DNA of 64,000 bases from JAMHWF01 sp048500255 (GTDB lineage: Bacteria > Pseudomonadota > Gammaproteobacteria > Burkholderiales > Burkholderiaceae_C). Below are positions 7,648 through 19,943 of the stretch, in pieces. The DNA lies in the NCBI GenBank assembly GCA_048500255.1, contig JASNYH010000002.1, forward strand, positions 1 to 64,000, read 5' to 3'. A program made the position numbers and the translations under genes. Under the pieces are notes generated by a model that was given only the letters and a program-made list of their open reading frames with translations, did not search any database and was not told the DNA's origin. Position 1 is the first letter of the stretch. Every line of letters begins with the position of its first letter.

Positions 7648-8406
7648 GTGAACCGCATCCTGATGCTGCCGCTGCTGGTCGCCTTCGCCGTCGGCCTGCA
7701 TGCGGCGCTGGCGCGCGTCGCCAAGGCCGTCGTCGCGTCGGCACGGCCGCTGGCCAGCGGCGAAGCCGAGGCCTGCGGCTACGACCGCAGCGTCTACGCC
7801 ACCGCGGCGCCGCAGACGGCGGGCATCGTCGCCGTCGCGCTCGCCGCGGGGCTCGCGCTGTGGCTCGGTTACGCCGGCGGCTGGACCTGGGCCTGGGCGC
7901 TAGGCTGGCTGGGCGTCGCGGCGGCCGTCGCGCTCGACCTGTGGTGGTGGGAGCGCGTCGCGGCCAGCGCCAGCTACGTATGGTTCCAGCGCGGCTGGTC
8001 GGGGCGCGTGCACCAGGTGCTGATCGACAACATCCGCGAGCTCGAGGTCGCCGAGAGCGAAGCGGGCGGCTTCACGCTGCGCCACGGGCGGCGCAACGAG
8101 AGCACGCGCCTGATGCTCACGCTGGCCGACGGCAGCCGCGTCGCGCTGCCCCGGACGGACGCGCACACCGGCCTCGACGCCGTCGAGGCCGTGGCCAACC
8201 ACGTGCGTGCGCGCCAGCTGCAGTCGACCGACCGGCGCTCGCTGTCCGATGCCGAGGCGCGCGGCACGCAAGCCGCGGCGCAGGCCGCGCAGGCGCTGCC
8301 GAGCCGCGACGCGGCAATGCTGCTCGAGCTGCGCCGGCTGCGTCGGAAGGCGCTGTCGCCCGAGCTGCCGCCGGCCGTGCAGCCGCCGTCACCGAGCGGC
8401 GAGTAG
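7648..8406 (+). CDS. Uncharacterised membrane protein
   Basis: I do not recognise this 252-residue protein. The N-terminal 90 residues hold about three membrane segments (3-23, 50-70, 74-92 with a Trp-rich WTWAWALGWLG and LDLWWW). The rest is soluble: a beta-rich stretch (VHQVLIDNIRELEV, LMLTLADGSRVALP) that resembles a small PH-like domain, then an Arg/Ala-rich tail. Start choice is uncertain: GTG 7648 is taken, with GTG 7639 and ATG 7663 as in-frame alternatives and no ribosome site for any. It follows murU by 80 bases and converges on the SPFH gene. Confidence 0.7.
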   Translation: MNRILMLPLLVAFAVGLHAALARVAKAVVASARPLASGEAEACGYDRSVYATAAPQTAGIVAVALAAGLALWLGYAGGWTWAWALGWLGVAAAVALDLWWWERVAASASYVWFQRGWSGRVHQVLIDNIRELEVAESEAGGFTLRHGRRNESTRLMLTLADGSRVALPRTDAHTGLDAVEAVANHVRARQLQSTDRRSLSDAEARGTQAAAQAAQALPSRDAAMLLELRRLRRKALSPELPPAVQPPSPSGE

Positions 8407-8437
8407 CGGCGGCGCGCCGCTCAGAAGCACAGCTTCT
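8405..8437. terminator. Two tandem hairpins between convergent genes
   Basis: AGCGGCG-GCG-CGCCGCT (8405-8421) and AGAAGC-ACA-GCTTCT (8423-8437) are perfect stems with three-base loops. They lie between the stop of the membrane-protein gene (+) and that of the SPFH gene (-), overlapping the latter's stop codon. They probably form a bidirectional transcript end, although no T tract is present. Confidence 0.45.
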
Positions 8438-9462
8438 CAAGCCAGCTTCTTCAGCAGCTCGGCCTTCTTGGCGGCGAACTCGTCGGCCGTCAGCACGCCC
8501 TTGGCGGCCAGCTCGCCGAGCTTCTCGATCGTCGCCATCACTTCGTCGGGGCGCACGCCGGACGCGGCGGCGCCCGCCTGCGCGCCCTGCAGCCCCTGCG
8601 CCACCTGCTGCGCCATCGTCTGGCCGAGCGCGACGCCGGCGCCCAGCCCCATCGCGTCGCCGGCGACGCCTCCGCCCGCGCCACCGCCCTCGGCGAACCT
8701 GGGCAGCGACTGTGCCGTCTGGTACTGCATCAGCCGGCCCGTGTCGTGGCCGACCATGCCCATGCCGATCTTCTGGTCGAGCACCTTCTGCAGTTCCTCG
8801 GGCAGCGAGACGCTTTGCACCGTCACCGATTCGAGCGCGAGGCCGAGCCGCTCGAAGGCCGGCGCCGCGGCCTCGCGCAGCGCCTGCGCGAACTCGACCA
8901 GGTTGGCCGCCAGGTCGAGGAACGGCGTGCCCGACGACGCCACGGCGTCGGAGATGTGCTGGAGCATCACGGCGCGCAGCTGGCCGTCGAGCTCGGCCAC
9001 CGTGTACATCTCGCGCGTGCCCGACACCTCGGTGTGAAAGCGCCTCGCGTCGGCGATGCGATACGCATAGTTGCCGAAGGCGCGCAGCCGCACGGCGCCG
9101 AAGTCGCGGTCGCGGATCGACACCGGCTGCGTCGTGCCCCAGCGCTGGTCGATCTGCTGGCGCGTGCTGTAGAAGTAGACGTCGCTCTTGAACGGCGACT
9201 CGAACAGCTTGTCCCAGTGTCGGAGGTTGGTCAGCACGGGCAGCGTGCGCGTCGTCAGCTTGTAGCGGCCTGGGCCGAACACGTCGGCCACCTTGCCCTC
9301 GTCGACGAAGACGGCCGCCTGCGTCTCGCGCACCGTCAGCGATGCGCCATACTGGATCTCGCGGTCGGCCGCCGGGTAGCGCCAGGCGAGCAGGCCGTCG
9401 CCGGGTTCGACCCACTCGATGATGTCGATGAACTGCTTCTTGATGAAATCCATCAGCGCCAT
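8437..9462 (-). CDS. SPFH/band-7 family protein with C-terminal SHOCT domain
   Basis: A 341-residue protein of the 'virion core'-type SPFH family. Residues about 1-245 form the SPFH part (MDFIKKQFIDIIEWVEPGDG, then RYKLTTRTLPVLTNL and the LRAFGNYAYRI strand), a Gly/Ala-rich linker with GGGAGGGVAGDAMGLGAG follows, and the last ~35 residues are a SHOCT motif (LGELAAKGVLTADEFAAKKAELL). SPFH proteins form oligomeric scaffolds on membranes; SHOCT is a short interaction domain. The role here is unknown. GAGGA lies eight bases before the ATG; a second in-frame ATG at 9453 is less well placed. It is divergent from ubiH. Confidence 0.9.
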   Translation of the reverse strand: MALMDFIKKQFIDIIEWVEPGDGLLAWRYPAADREIQYGASLTVRETQAAVFVDEGKVADVFGPGRYKLTTRTLPVLTNLRHWDKLFESPFKSDVYFYSTRQQIDQRWGTTQPVSIRDRDFGAVRLRAFGNYAYRIADARRFHTEVSGTREMYTVAELDGQLRAVMLQHISDAVASSGTPFLDLAANLVEFAQALREAAAPAFERLGLALESVTVQSVSLPEELQKVLDQKIGMGMVGHDTGRLMQYQTAQSLPRFAEGGGAGGGVAGDAMGLGAGVALGQTMAQQVAQGLQGAQAGAAASGVRPDEVMATIEKLGELAAKGVLTADEFAAKKAELLKKLA

Positions 9463-9497
9463 GGCGGAGATCCTCGCGGTGCGGCCCGGTGCGGTCG

Positions 9498-9503
9498 ATG
9501 ATA
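9498..9503 (-). promoter_or_regulatory. Probable -10 box of the SPFH gene
   Basis: TATCAT on the minus strand (5 of 6 to the -10 consensus) lies 35 bases before the SPFH ATG, leaving room for its GAGGA ribosome site. It sits in the 75-base gap shared with divergent ubiH. The -35 region is poor. Confidence 0.4.
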
Positions 9504-9537
9504 CGCGCCGGTCCCCGCGCCGATCGTCGCCCGTACG

Positions 9538-10758
9538 ATGACGACACTCCACCCGGTGAAGCTGAACCTCGCCGTGGTCGGCGCCGGGCCGGCCGGGCTG
9601 GCGCTCGCGCTGCACGCCGCGCGCACGCTGCCGCAGGCCGCCGTCACGGTCTACGACGCGCGCCGCGCCGGCGCCGACGCGCAGCGCGACCCGCGCACCA
9701 TCGCGCTCTCGCTGGGCAGCGTGCAGCTGCTCGAGCGGCTCGGCGCGTGGCCCGCCGAGCGCGCGCAGCCGATCGTCGAGGTCCACGTGTCGCAGCAGCC
9801 GCCGGGTTTCGGCGGCGGCGACCCGGCGCTGCGCATCCGCGCCTCCGAGGAGCGCGTCGCGATGCTCGGCGCCGTGCTCGGCTACGGCGACGTCGTCGCG
9901 CCGCTGCAGGCGGCGTGGCTCGCGCTGTGCGAGCGCGAGCCGGCGCGGCTGCGCAGCCGCTTCGAGACGCCGGTGGCGGCGCTGAAGAACGTCGCCGGCG
10001 GCGTCGAGGTCGACGCCGCGATCGTCGAGCGCTGCGACCTCGCCGTCGTCGCCGAGGGCGGCGTCTTCGCCGAGCAGGCACGCCGCGCGATCCGCCACGA
10101 CTACCGGCAGACGGCCTGGGTCGGCACGGTGCGCTACACCGACGACGGGGCCGCGCGGCGCGCGAACGGCGTCGCCTACGAGCGCTTCACGCGCCACGGC
10201 CCGGCGGCGCTGCTGCCGCTGCGCGCCGGCGGCGACAGCGCCGTGCGGCGCGCCGCGCTCGTGTGGTGCGTGCCGTCCGACGACGACCCCGTCGCGGCGC
10301 TCGACGACGCGCAACGCGTCGCCGTGCTCAACAGCGTGTTCCACCGCGACACCGGCACGATCGCTGCGATCGAGCCGCCGCTGAAGCACTTCGCGCTCGG
10401 CCTGAACGCCGAGCGCGGCCTCGTCGACGGCCGCACGGTGCGCATCGGCAACGCGGCGCAGACGCTGCATCCCGTCGCCGGTCAGGGGCTCAACCTCGGC
10501 CTGCGCGACGCCTTCGAACTGGTGCGCGCGCTCGACGAGGGCGGCGCCGACGTCGACGCGGCGCTGCGCCGCCTCGAATGGCGACGCTCGCCCGACCGCT
10601 GGGGCACGATCGCCGCCACCGACTTCCTGGCGCGCAGCTTCACCTGGCATGCGCCGGGGCTCGGCGCCGCGCGCGGGCTCGGCCTGGCGGCGCTGCAGGC
10701 CCTGGCACCGGCGCGCTCGCTGCTGGCGCGGCGCATGATGTTCGGCGCTCGGCCGTGA
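9538..10758 (+). CDS. ubiH: Ubiquinone biosynthesis flavin hydroxylase UbiH
   Basis: A 406-residue FAD-dependent monooxygenase that hydroxylates the quinone ring during ubiquinone synthesis. The Rossmann motif VVGAGPAGLALALHAA lies near the N-terminus, RTIALSLGSVQLLERLG in the substrate-binding region, and the second FAD motif reads GNAAQTLHPVAGQGLNLGLRD. The Asn in GNAAQ, where most relatives have Asp, matches my recollection of E. coli UbiH and separates it from UbiF/UbiI. It is divergent from the SPFH gene; the following hybrid kinase gene starts 107 bases later. The protein is expected on the inner face of the cytoplasmic membrane. Confidence 0.9.
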   Translation: MTTLHPVKLNLAVVGAGPAGLALALHAARTLPQAAVTVYDARRAGADAQRDPRTIALSLGSVQLLERLGAWPAERAQPIVEVHVSQQPPGFGGGDPALRIRASEERVAMLGAVLGYGDVVAPLQAAWLALCEREPARLRSRFETPVAALKNVAGGVEVDAAIVERCDLAVVAEGGVFAEQARRAIRHDYRQTAWVGTVRYTDDGAARRANGVAYERFTRHGPAALLPLRAGGDSAVRRAALVWCVPSDDDPVAALDDAQRVAVLNSVFHRDTGTIAAIEPPLKHFALGLNAERGLVDGRTVRIGNAAQTLHPVAGQGLNLGLRDAFELVRALDEGGADVDAALRRLEWRRSPDRWGTIAATDFLARSFTWHAPGLGAARGLGLAALQALAPARSLLARRMMFGARP

Positions 10759-10865
10759 CGCCGCCGCGCGCGCTCGGAGCCGCGCTCCGGGCGCCGCTGC
10801 GACTCTTCGCACGCTCGGGCTGCATCGACACTCAGGCCGGCGCCGCGCCTGCCGATGCTCCGAGC

Positions 10866-14149
<3,284 letters not shown>

Positions 14150-14153
<4 letters not shown>

Positions 14154-14908
14154 CGCCCGACGGGCGCGCCGTCGACGAAGGCCTTGAGTTCGCCCGGCGC
14201 GAGCGCCAGCCAGGACTCGTCGCGCGTGAGCGGCTCGGTGACGACGACGGCGACGCGGTCGCCGGGCGAGGCGAGCGTCGTGAAGTCGACCGACAGGTCC
14301 TCGTCGTGCAGCTCGGCGCGGCCGAACGGATGCTGGCGCACCAGGTAGTGAAGCTGCGTCGAGCAGTGCGCCCACAGCGCCTGGCCGTTGCTCAGCATGA
14401 AGTTGAACGTGCCGTGCGCGGCGACGCGCGGCACCAGTTCGGCCAGCGTCGTCGTCAGCTCGCCGACGCCGGGCACGTCGGCGTGCGCCTTGGCCAGCTC
14501 CTGCTGCAGCCAGCAGAAGGCGCGCTCGCTGTCGGTGTCGCCGACCGGGCGGAACGCGCCGTGCAGCCGCGGGCGGAAATCCTTCAGGTCGCCGTTGTGC
14601 GCGAACACCCAGTAGCGGCCCCACAGCTCGCGCACGAAGGGATGCGTGTTCTCGAGCGCGACGCGGCCCTGCGTCGCCTTGCGGATGTGCGCGATGACGT
14701 TGTCGCTCTTGATCGGATACGTCTTGATCATCTGCGCGACGGGCGACTCGCGCGCGCTCTGGTGGTCGACGAAGCAGCGCACGCCACGGCCCTCGAAGAA
14801 GGCGACGCCGAAGCCGTCCTTGTGCTCCTCGGCGCGCGTCGCGAAGCCGGTGAAGCTGAACACGATGTCGGTCGGCGTGTTGCAGTTCATGCCGAGCAGC
14901 TGGCACAT
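14150..14908 (-). CDS. Class II glutamine amidotransferase (YafJ-like)
   Basis: A 252-residue N-terminal-nucleophile amidotransferase. Cys2 directly follows the start Met (MCQLLGMNC) and should become the nucleophile when Met is removed. The glutaminase motifs IAHIRKATQG, NTHPF, FAHNGDL and PVGDTDSERAF fit the GATase_6/YafJ family. No synthase domain is attached, so the ammonia acceptor is unknown; YafJ homologues remain poorly characterised. It starts 14 bases after the flavoprotein gene, so the two form an operon. Confidence 0.9.
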
Positions 14909-14922
14909 CGCGATACGTCCCG

Positions 14923-16164
14923 CTATTCGAGGAACAGCCGGTGGAAGCCCTTGAGGCTGACCAGGTTGCCGGGATTGCTCGTTTCGTTGAGCACGCCCTT
15001 CATGCGCTCGAGCAGGCGCGCGCTCTTCCTGGCGCGCCAGATGACGAGGTCGGCCAGCCACGGATGGGCGTTGATGCGGTTGGCTTTCTCGTAGAGGTCG
15101 AAGCGCGGCTTGAGCGCGACGAGACGCGCCTCGTAGGCGGCGCGCACGGCGGCATCCTCGGCATCGCCCAGGATGGACTCGGCCGCGTGCAGCCCGGTCT
15201 CCATCGCCTTGCCGATGCCTTCGCCGGTGAACGAGTAGGTGCTGCCGGCGGCCTCGCCGGTGACGATGAGCCCGGGGCGCGACCAGCGCGCGCCTTCGAG
15301 CGCGCAGCGCAGCGGAGCGCCCTCGAGGCGGCCCTGCAGTGTGCCGCCGGCCATCAGCTCGCGCGCCGGCGCGTAGACCTCGGTGAAGGCCTGGAACACG
15401 TCGCGCAGGTTGACGTCGCGCATGCCCAGCTTGCCGTCGCGCAGCGTGTTGTGGCTGTGCGCGATGCCCACGCCGATGTTGAACACGCCGTCGCGGCACG
15501 GGAAGATCCAGCCGTAGCCGGGGCGCAGGCGCCGGTGCCACACCACATCCATCGCCGCGATGCGGCCCGTCATCGCGTCGTTCCTGACGTAGCCGCGCAG
15601 CGCGATGCCGCTGGGCGTGCGGCGCTCGCACATGCCGGCGGCGATCAGCGCCTGCGGCACGGCGCCGGTGGCCAGCACGAGCCAGCGCGCGCGCACCTCG
15701 TGCGCCGCGTCGCCGGCCTTCAGGCGCGCACCGACGACGGTGCCGCCTTCCTCCAGCGGCGCCTCGAAGCGCAGCGGCGCGAAAAAGCGCGCGCCGGCGC
15801 GCCGCGCGGCGCGCAGCAGGATGTCGTCGAGCTGGCGGCGCGGCAGCACGGCCATCGTGCCGGGCACGTCGATGCGCCCGCCGCTCGGGCCCACGCAGCC
15901 GACGTGCTGCACCGGCTGGGCGTGCTGCATCACTTCGTCGAGCACCTGCAGTCGGCGCAGCGCGGCATAGGCATCGGGGATGAGCCCGTCGCCGCACACC
16001 TTGTCGCGCGGAAAGACGTGCTGGTCGACGAGCACGACATCGATGCCGGCGCGCGCCAGCCACTGCGCGCAGGCGCTGCCGGCCGGGCCGGCGCCGACGA
16101 CGAGCACGTCGCAGGCGCCGGGCAGCGTCGTGTCCTCGTTCGGGCGGGCGGCGTCGGTCGTCAT
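14923..16164 (-). CDS. Geranylgeranyl-reductase-family FAD oxidoreductase
   Basis: A 413-residue flavoprotein. The dinucleotide-binding motif VLVVGAGPAGSACAQWLARAG covers about 20-40, RDKVCGDGL is the family's Cys-containing motif, and GEAAGSTYSFTGEGIGKAMETG is the second FAD contact. Relatives reduce isoprenoid double bonds or act on related lipids, but the family also holds many uncharacterised members. A Cys-Gly-Asp-Gly motif in this position is shared with archaeal and plant geranylgeranyl reductases. It is co-transcribed with the YafJ-like amidotransferase. No clear ribosome site precedes the ATG. Confidence 0.87.
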   Translation of the reverse strand: MTTDAARPNEDTTLPGACDVLVVGAGPAGSACAQWLARAGIDVVLVDQHVFPRDKVCGDGLIPDAYAALRRLQVLDEVMQHAQPVQHVGCVGPSGGRIDVPGTMAVLPRRQLDDILLRAARRAGARFFAPLRFEAPLEEGGTVVGARLKAGDAAHEVRARWLVLATGAVPQALIAAGMCERRTPSGIALRGYVRNDAMTGRIAAMDVVWHRRLRPGYGWIFPCRDGVFNIGVGIAHSHNTLRDGKLGMRDVNLRDVFQAFTEVYAPARELMAGGTLQGRLEGAPLRCALEGARWSRPGLIVTGEAAGSTYSFTGEGIGKAMETGLHAAESILGDAEDAAVRAAYEARLVALKPRFDLYEKANRINAHPWLADLVIWRARKSARLLERMKGVLNETSNPGNLVSLKGFHRLFLE

Positions 16165-16237
16165 CGGTCGGGCGCGGCGAAGGTGGAGCCGGCGCGAAGG
16201 ATACCCCCGCGCCGGCGGCCGGCCACACCCGCCGCCG

Positions 16238-18421
16238 TCAGTGCCGCTGCGCCGCCTTCACCTTCAGACGCCAGGCGTGCAACAGCGGCTCGGTGTAGCC
16301 GCTGGGCTGCTCGAGGCCCTTCAGCACCAGGTCGAGCGCCGCGCGGTAGGCGAACGAGGTCTCGAAGTTGCCCGCCATCGGCCGGTACAGCGGATCGCCG
16401 GCGTTCTGGCGGTCGACGACGGCCGCCATGCGCTCGAACGTGGCGCGCACCTGCGCCTCGTTCGTCACGCCGTGCAGCAGCCAGTTGGCGATGTGCTGGC
16501 TCGAGATGCGCAGCGTCGCGCGATCTTCCATCAGGCCGACGTTGTGGATGTCGGGCACCTTGGAGCAGCCGACGCCCTGGTCGATCCAGCGCACGACGTA
16601 GCCGAGGATGCCCTGGGCGTTGTTGTCGAGCTCCTGCTGGATCTCCTCGGCCGACCACTCGGCGCGCGGCACGACGGGAATCGTCAGCAGGTCCTTCAGC
16701 AGACCTTCGCGCTCGGCCTCGGCGTCGATCTTCTCCATCTCCTGCTGCAGCGCCGCCACGTCGACCTGGTGGTAGTGCAGCGCATGCAGCGTCGCCGCCG
16801 TCGGCGACGGCACCCAGGCCGTGTTGGCGCCGGCCTTCGGGTGCGCGATCTTCTGCTCGAGCATCGCCGCCATCAGGTCGGGCATCGCCCACATGCCCTT
16901 GCCGATCTGGGCGCGGCCGCGCAGCCCGCAGGCCAGGCCGACGAGCACGTTGCTGCGTTCATAGGCCTGGATCCACGGCGTCGCCTTCATCGCGCCCTTG
17001 CGCAGCATCGGGCCGGCGTGCATCGCCGTGTGCATCTCGTCGCCGGTGCGGTCGAGGAAGCCCGTGTTGATGAAGGCGACGCGGCTGGCGGCCGCCGCGA
17101 TGCACGCCTGCAGGTTGACGCTGGTGCGGCGCTCCTCGTCCATGATGCCGAGCTTGACGGTGTCGCGCGGCAGGCCGACGAGCTGCTCGACGCGGTCGAA
17201 GATCTCGCACGAGAACGCCGTTTCCGCGGGCCCGTGCAGCTTTGGCTTGACGATGTAGATCGAGCCGGCGCGCGAGTTGGCCTTGCGCTGCAGGTCGACC
17301 TTGCCGATCGCCACCGTGATCACGGCGTCGAGGATGCCCTCGGGAATCTCGCGGCCGTCGCCCCACAGCACCGACGGATTCGTCATCAGGTGCCCGACGT
17401 TGCGCACGAAGAGCAGCGAGCGGCCGTGCAGCACGACTTCCCGCCCGTTCGCTCCGCTGTAGCGGCGATCTTCGTTGAGGCGGCGCGTGAACGTCTTGCC
17501 GCCCTTGGTCACCTCTTCGGTCAGCGTGCCCTGCAGGATGCCGAGCCAGTTCGAATAGGCGAGCACCTTGTCCTCGGCGTCGACGACCGCGACCGAATCC
17601 TCCAGGTCGAGGATCGTCGACAGCGCGGCTTCGAGGTCGATGTCGGCGATGCCGGCCGCGTCCGTCTTGCCGATCGGCGCGTTGCGGTCGATGCGGATGT
17701 CGACGTGGATGCCGTGGTTGACGAGCAGCACCGACGAGGGCGCGGCCGCGTCGCCCTGGTGGCCGACGAACTGCTCGGGGCGCGCGAGGCGCGCCGTGCC
17801 GCCGCTCTTGAGCGCGACGACGAGCGCGCCGCCTTCGACACGGTAGCCCGTCGCATCGCGGTGCGAGGCGCCGGCCAGCGGCGCCGCCTGGTCGAGGAAG
17901 CCGCGTGCGTAGTCGATGACGCGCGCGCCGCGCACCGGGTTGTAGCCCTTGCCCTTCTCGGCGCCGCCGGCCTCGGGGATCGCGTCGGTGCCGTAGAGCG
18001 CGTCGTACAGCGAGCCCCAGCGCGCATTGGCGGCGTTGAGCGAATAGCGCGCATTGAGGATCGGCACGACGAGCTGCGGGCCGGCCTGCACGGCGAGCTC
18101 GGCATCGACGTTGGCCGTCGTGATCTTCACGCCCTTGGGGTGCGGCTGCAGGTAGCCGATCGATTCGAGGAACTTGCGGTATGCCGGCATGTCGGCGATC
18201 GGCCCCGGGTGCTCGCGGTGCCAGGCGTCGATCTCGGCCTGCAGCCGGTCGCGCTCGGCGAGCAGCGCGATGTTCTTCGGCGCGAGGTCGTGCACCAGCG
18301 CGTCGAAGCCCTTCCAGAAGTCGCCGCTGGTCAGGCCGGCGACGGGCAGCACCTGGTCCTCGATGAAGCGGTACAGCTCGGTGGCGACTTGCAGGCGATG
18401 GCAGGCGGTGCGTGCGGTCAT
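16238..18421 (-). CDS. glcB: Malate synthase G
   Basis: A 727-residue monomeric enzyme that condenses glyoxylate and acetyl-CoA to malate. Length and features match the G form: ILDLEDSVAVVDAEDK with acidic metal and catalytic residues, FVRNVGHLMTNP, IMDEERRTSVNL, and FINTGFLDRTGDEMHTAMHAGPM. GAGGGA lies seven bases before the ATG. The gene is divergent from a LysR-type regulator across an AT-richer gap, the usual arrangement when the regulator controls its neighbour. It allows growth on acetate, glycolate or fatty acids together with isocitrate lyase (not in this window). Confidence 0.98.
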   Translation of the reverse strand: MTARTACHRLQVATELYRFIEDQVLPVAGLTSGDFWKGFDALVHDLAPKNIALLAERDRLQAEIDAWHREHPGPIADMPAYRKFLESIGYLQPHPKGVKITTANVDAELAVQAGPQLVVPILNARYSLNAANARWGSLYDALYGTDAIPEAGGAEKGKGYNPVRGARVIDYARGFLDQAAPLAGASHRDATGYRVEGGALVVALKSGGTARLARPEQFVGHQGDAAAPSSVLLVNHGIHVDIRIDRNAPIGKTDAAGIADIDLEAALSTILDLEDSVAVVDAEDKVLAYSNWLGILQGTLTEEVTKGGKTFTRRLNEDRRYSGANGREVVLHGRSLLFVRNVGHLMTNPSVLWGDGREIPEGILDAVITVAIGKVDLQRKANSRAGSIYIVKPKLHGPAETAFSCEIFDRVEQLVGLPRDTVKLGIMDEERRTSVNLQACIAAAASRVAFINTGFLDRTGDEMHTAMHAGPMLRKGAMKATPWIQAYERSNVLVGLACGLRGRAQIGKGMWAMPDLMAAMLEQKIAHPKAGANTAWVPSPTAATLHALHYHQVDVAALQQEMEKIDAEAEREGLLKDLLTIPVVPRAEWSAEEIQQELDNNAQGILGYVVRWIDQGVGCSKVPDIHNVGLMEDRATLRISSQHIANWLLHGVTNEAQVRATFERMAAVVDRQNAGDPLYRPMAGNFETSFAYRAALDLVLKGLEQPSGYTEPLLHAWRLKVKAAQRH

Positions 18422-18536
18422 GGTCGATCCCTCAACGATGAAAAACGTCGAAGCCGAAACCTTATTCGATACGCACGAGTTGATTAAGAAGCCTGCAAGC
18501 GATTAATCTGTGACGAAAACAGATGCAATCGAGCCG
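18422..18536. promoter_or_regulatory. Shared regulatory region between glcB and its LysR-type regulator
   Basis: This 115-base gap is markedly richer in A and T than the surrounding genes. GATTAA at 18482-18487 recurs at 18501-18506 as a direct repeat; because the second copy reads GATTAATC, there is also an inverted GATTAA/TTAATC pair. Such repeats suit a LysR-type operator, but I cannot fix the T-N11-A core or either -10 box with confidence. Confidence 0.4.
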
Positions 18537-19457
18537 ATGGACAAGCTCAAGCAGATCGAATCCTTCGCCGCAGTGGCGACACGCGGCAGCCTGACGGCGG
18601 CGGCGCAGGCCGAGGGCGTCGCCCCGGCCGTGATCGGCCGGCGCATCGATGCGCTCGAAGAGCGCCTGGGCGTCAAGCTGCTGGTGCGCACGACGCGGCG
18701 CATCACGCTGACGCACGAAGGCAGCGCCTTCCTCGAAGACTGCCAGCGCCTGCTCGCCGACCTGGCGAATGCCGAAGCCAGCGTCAGCGCCGGTGGCGTG
18801 AAGGCGAGCGGCCACTTGCGCATCACGGCGCCGGCCGGCTTCGGGCGGCGTCACGTGGCGCCGCTGGTGCCACGCTTCCTTGCCGAGCACCGCGACGTCT
18901 CGATCTCGCTGAACCTGAGCGACCGGCTGGTCGACATCGTCAACGAGAGCGTCGACTGCGCCGTACGCGTCGGCGACATGCCGGATTCGAGCCTGGTCAG
19001 CGTGCGGCTGGCCGACAACCGGCGCCTGTGCGTCGCGACGCCGGGCTACCTGCAGCGCGCCGGCACGCCGCAGCACCCGCAGGACCTGATGCGCCATGAA
19101 TGCCTCACGCTGTCGAGTGACGCCAGCCAGACGCGCGGCTGGGCCTTCAGCGCCGACGGTGCCGTCGTCCACCTGCGCCCGAGCGGGCGCCTCGATTGCA
19201 GCGACGGCCAGGTGCTGCACGACTGGTGCCTGCAGGGCCTGGGCATCGCATGGCGCAGCACCTGGGAAGTCGAGACCGACATCGCCAGCGGCGCGCTCGT
19301 CAGCGTGCTCGATGCCTACGCCGCACCGCCCAACGGCATCTACGCCGTGTTCCCGCAGCGCAAGCACCTGCCGCTGCGGGTGCGGCTGTGGATCGACTTC
19401 CTGAAGCTGACCTACGGCGACGCGGCGTACTGGCAGCCTGGTCTCAGGGCGGCCTAG
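18537..19457 (+). CDS. LysR-type transcriptional regulator
   Basis: A 306-residue regulator. The winged helix-turn-helix is at the N-terminus (MDKLKQIESFAAVATRGSLTAAA, then IGRRIDALEERLGVKLLVRTTR), and the effector-binding fold follows from about 90 (GHLRITAPAGFGRRHVAPLV). ATG 18537 gives the standard family start; GTG 18510 would add nine residues. It is divergent from glcB, so it probably controls glyoxylate-related genes and its own expression; the effector is unknown. Confidence 0.92.
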   Translation: MDKLKQIESFAAVATRGSLTAAAQAEGVAPAVIGRRIDALEERLGVKLLVRTTRRITLTHEGSAFLEDCQRLLADLANAEASVSAGGVKASGHLRITAPAGFGRRHVAPLVPRFLAEHRDVSISLNLSDRLVDIVNESVDCAVRVGDMPDSSLVSVRLADNRRLCVATPGYLQRAGTPQHPQDLMRHECLTLSSDASQTRGWAFSADGAVVHLRPSGRLDCSDGQVLHDWCLQGLGIAWRSTWEVETDIASGALVSVLDAYAAPPNGIYAVFPQRKHLPLRVRLWIDFLKLTYGDAAYWQPGLRAA

Positions 19458-19520
19458 GAGGCGTCCAGCTCCTCGCCATGCGAAGGGCGGGGCCGCAAGG
19501 CCCGGCGCGGCCTGCAAGGC

Positions 19521-19542
19521 CGGCCGGCGTACCCGCCGGCCG
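19521..19542. terminator. Strong GC hairpin between LysR and psiF genes
   Basis: CGGCCGGCG pairs perfectly with CGCCGGCCG around TACC, a 9-bp stem, between the convergent stop codons of the LysR gene and the PsiF gene. Two smaller stems precede it (GGGCC-GCAA-GGCCC and GGCC-TGCAA-GGCC). No T tract is seen. Confidence 0.5.
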
Positions 19543-19555
19543 AGGGGCGGTCATC

Positions 19556-19867
19556 TCACTTGCTCAGGCATTCCTTCATGAAGGCCTGACGCTCGCTGCC
19601 CGGCTTGCCCGTCTTCTTGAACTCGGCGCTGCACGTCGTCATCTTGTTCTGCTGCGCCGTCTTGGCGTCGGACTCCTTTTTCAGGCACTCCGACATCCAG
19701 GCCTGGCGTTCGCTGCCGGGCTTGCCCGTCTTCTTGAACTCGGCGCTGCAACTGCTCATCTTGTTCTGCTGCGCGGTCGGCGCGGCGTCCTTCCTGGCGT
19801 CGGCGGCTTGCGCCATCGACAGCGCGGGCGCGACGGCGAGCGCCAGCACGGTGATCCACTGCTTCAT
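19556..19867 (-). CDS. psiF: Exported PsiF-family protein with two tandem repeats
   Basis: A 103-residue protein. Residues 1-22 are a signal peptide (ALSMAQA). The mature part is two near-identical PsiF repeats, about 33-65 and 71-103, each reading roughly AQQNKM-(S/T)(S/T)CSAEFKKTGKPGSERQA-(W/F)M-ECL, with two Cys per repeat that could form periplasmic disulfides. PsiF is a phosphate-starvation-inducible protein of E. coli, of unknown function; I see no obvious Pho box here. AGGAG lies seven bases before the ATG. It stands between the convergent LysR gene and the kinase gene. Confidence 0.92.
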   Translation of the reverse strand: MKQWITVLALAVAPALSMAQAADARKDAAPTAQQNKMSSCSAEFKKTGKPGSERQAWMSECLKKESDAKTAQQNKMTTCSAEFKKTGKPGSERQAFMKECLSK

Positions 19868-19943
19868 CGTCACTGCTCCTTCGACTTCGACGGGCGGAAC
19901 TGCCCCGCTGCTCAACGCCGCAGCGGCGCGCCCGGACGACACG

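Noticed and set aside
8437..10812. A 791-codon minus-strand frame spanning ubiH
   Set aside because: Only the part from 9462 downward is the SPFH gene; the rest is antisense to ubiH with no homology seen.
9489..10865. Extension of the hybrid kinase frame back across ubiH
   Set aside because: The residues are Arg/Ala-rich nonsense in the shadow of ubiH; the kinase starts at 10866 or at most 10755.
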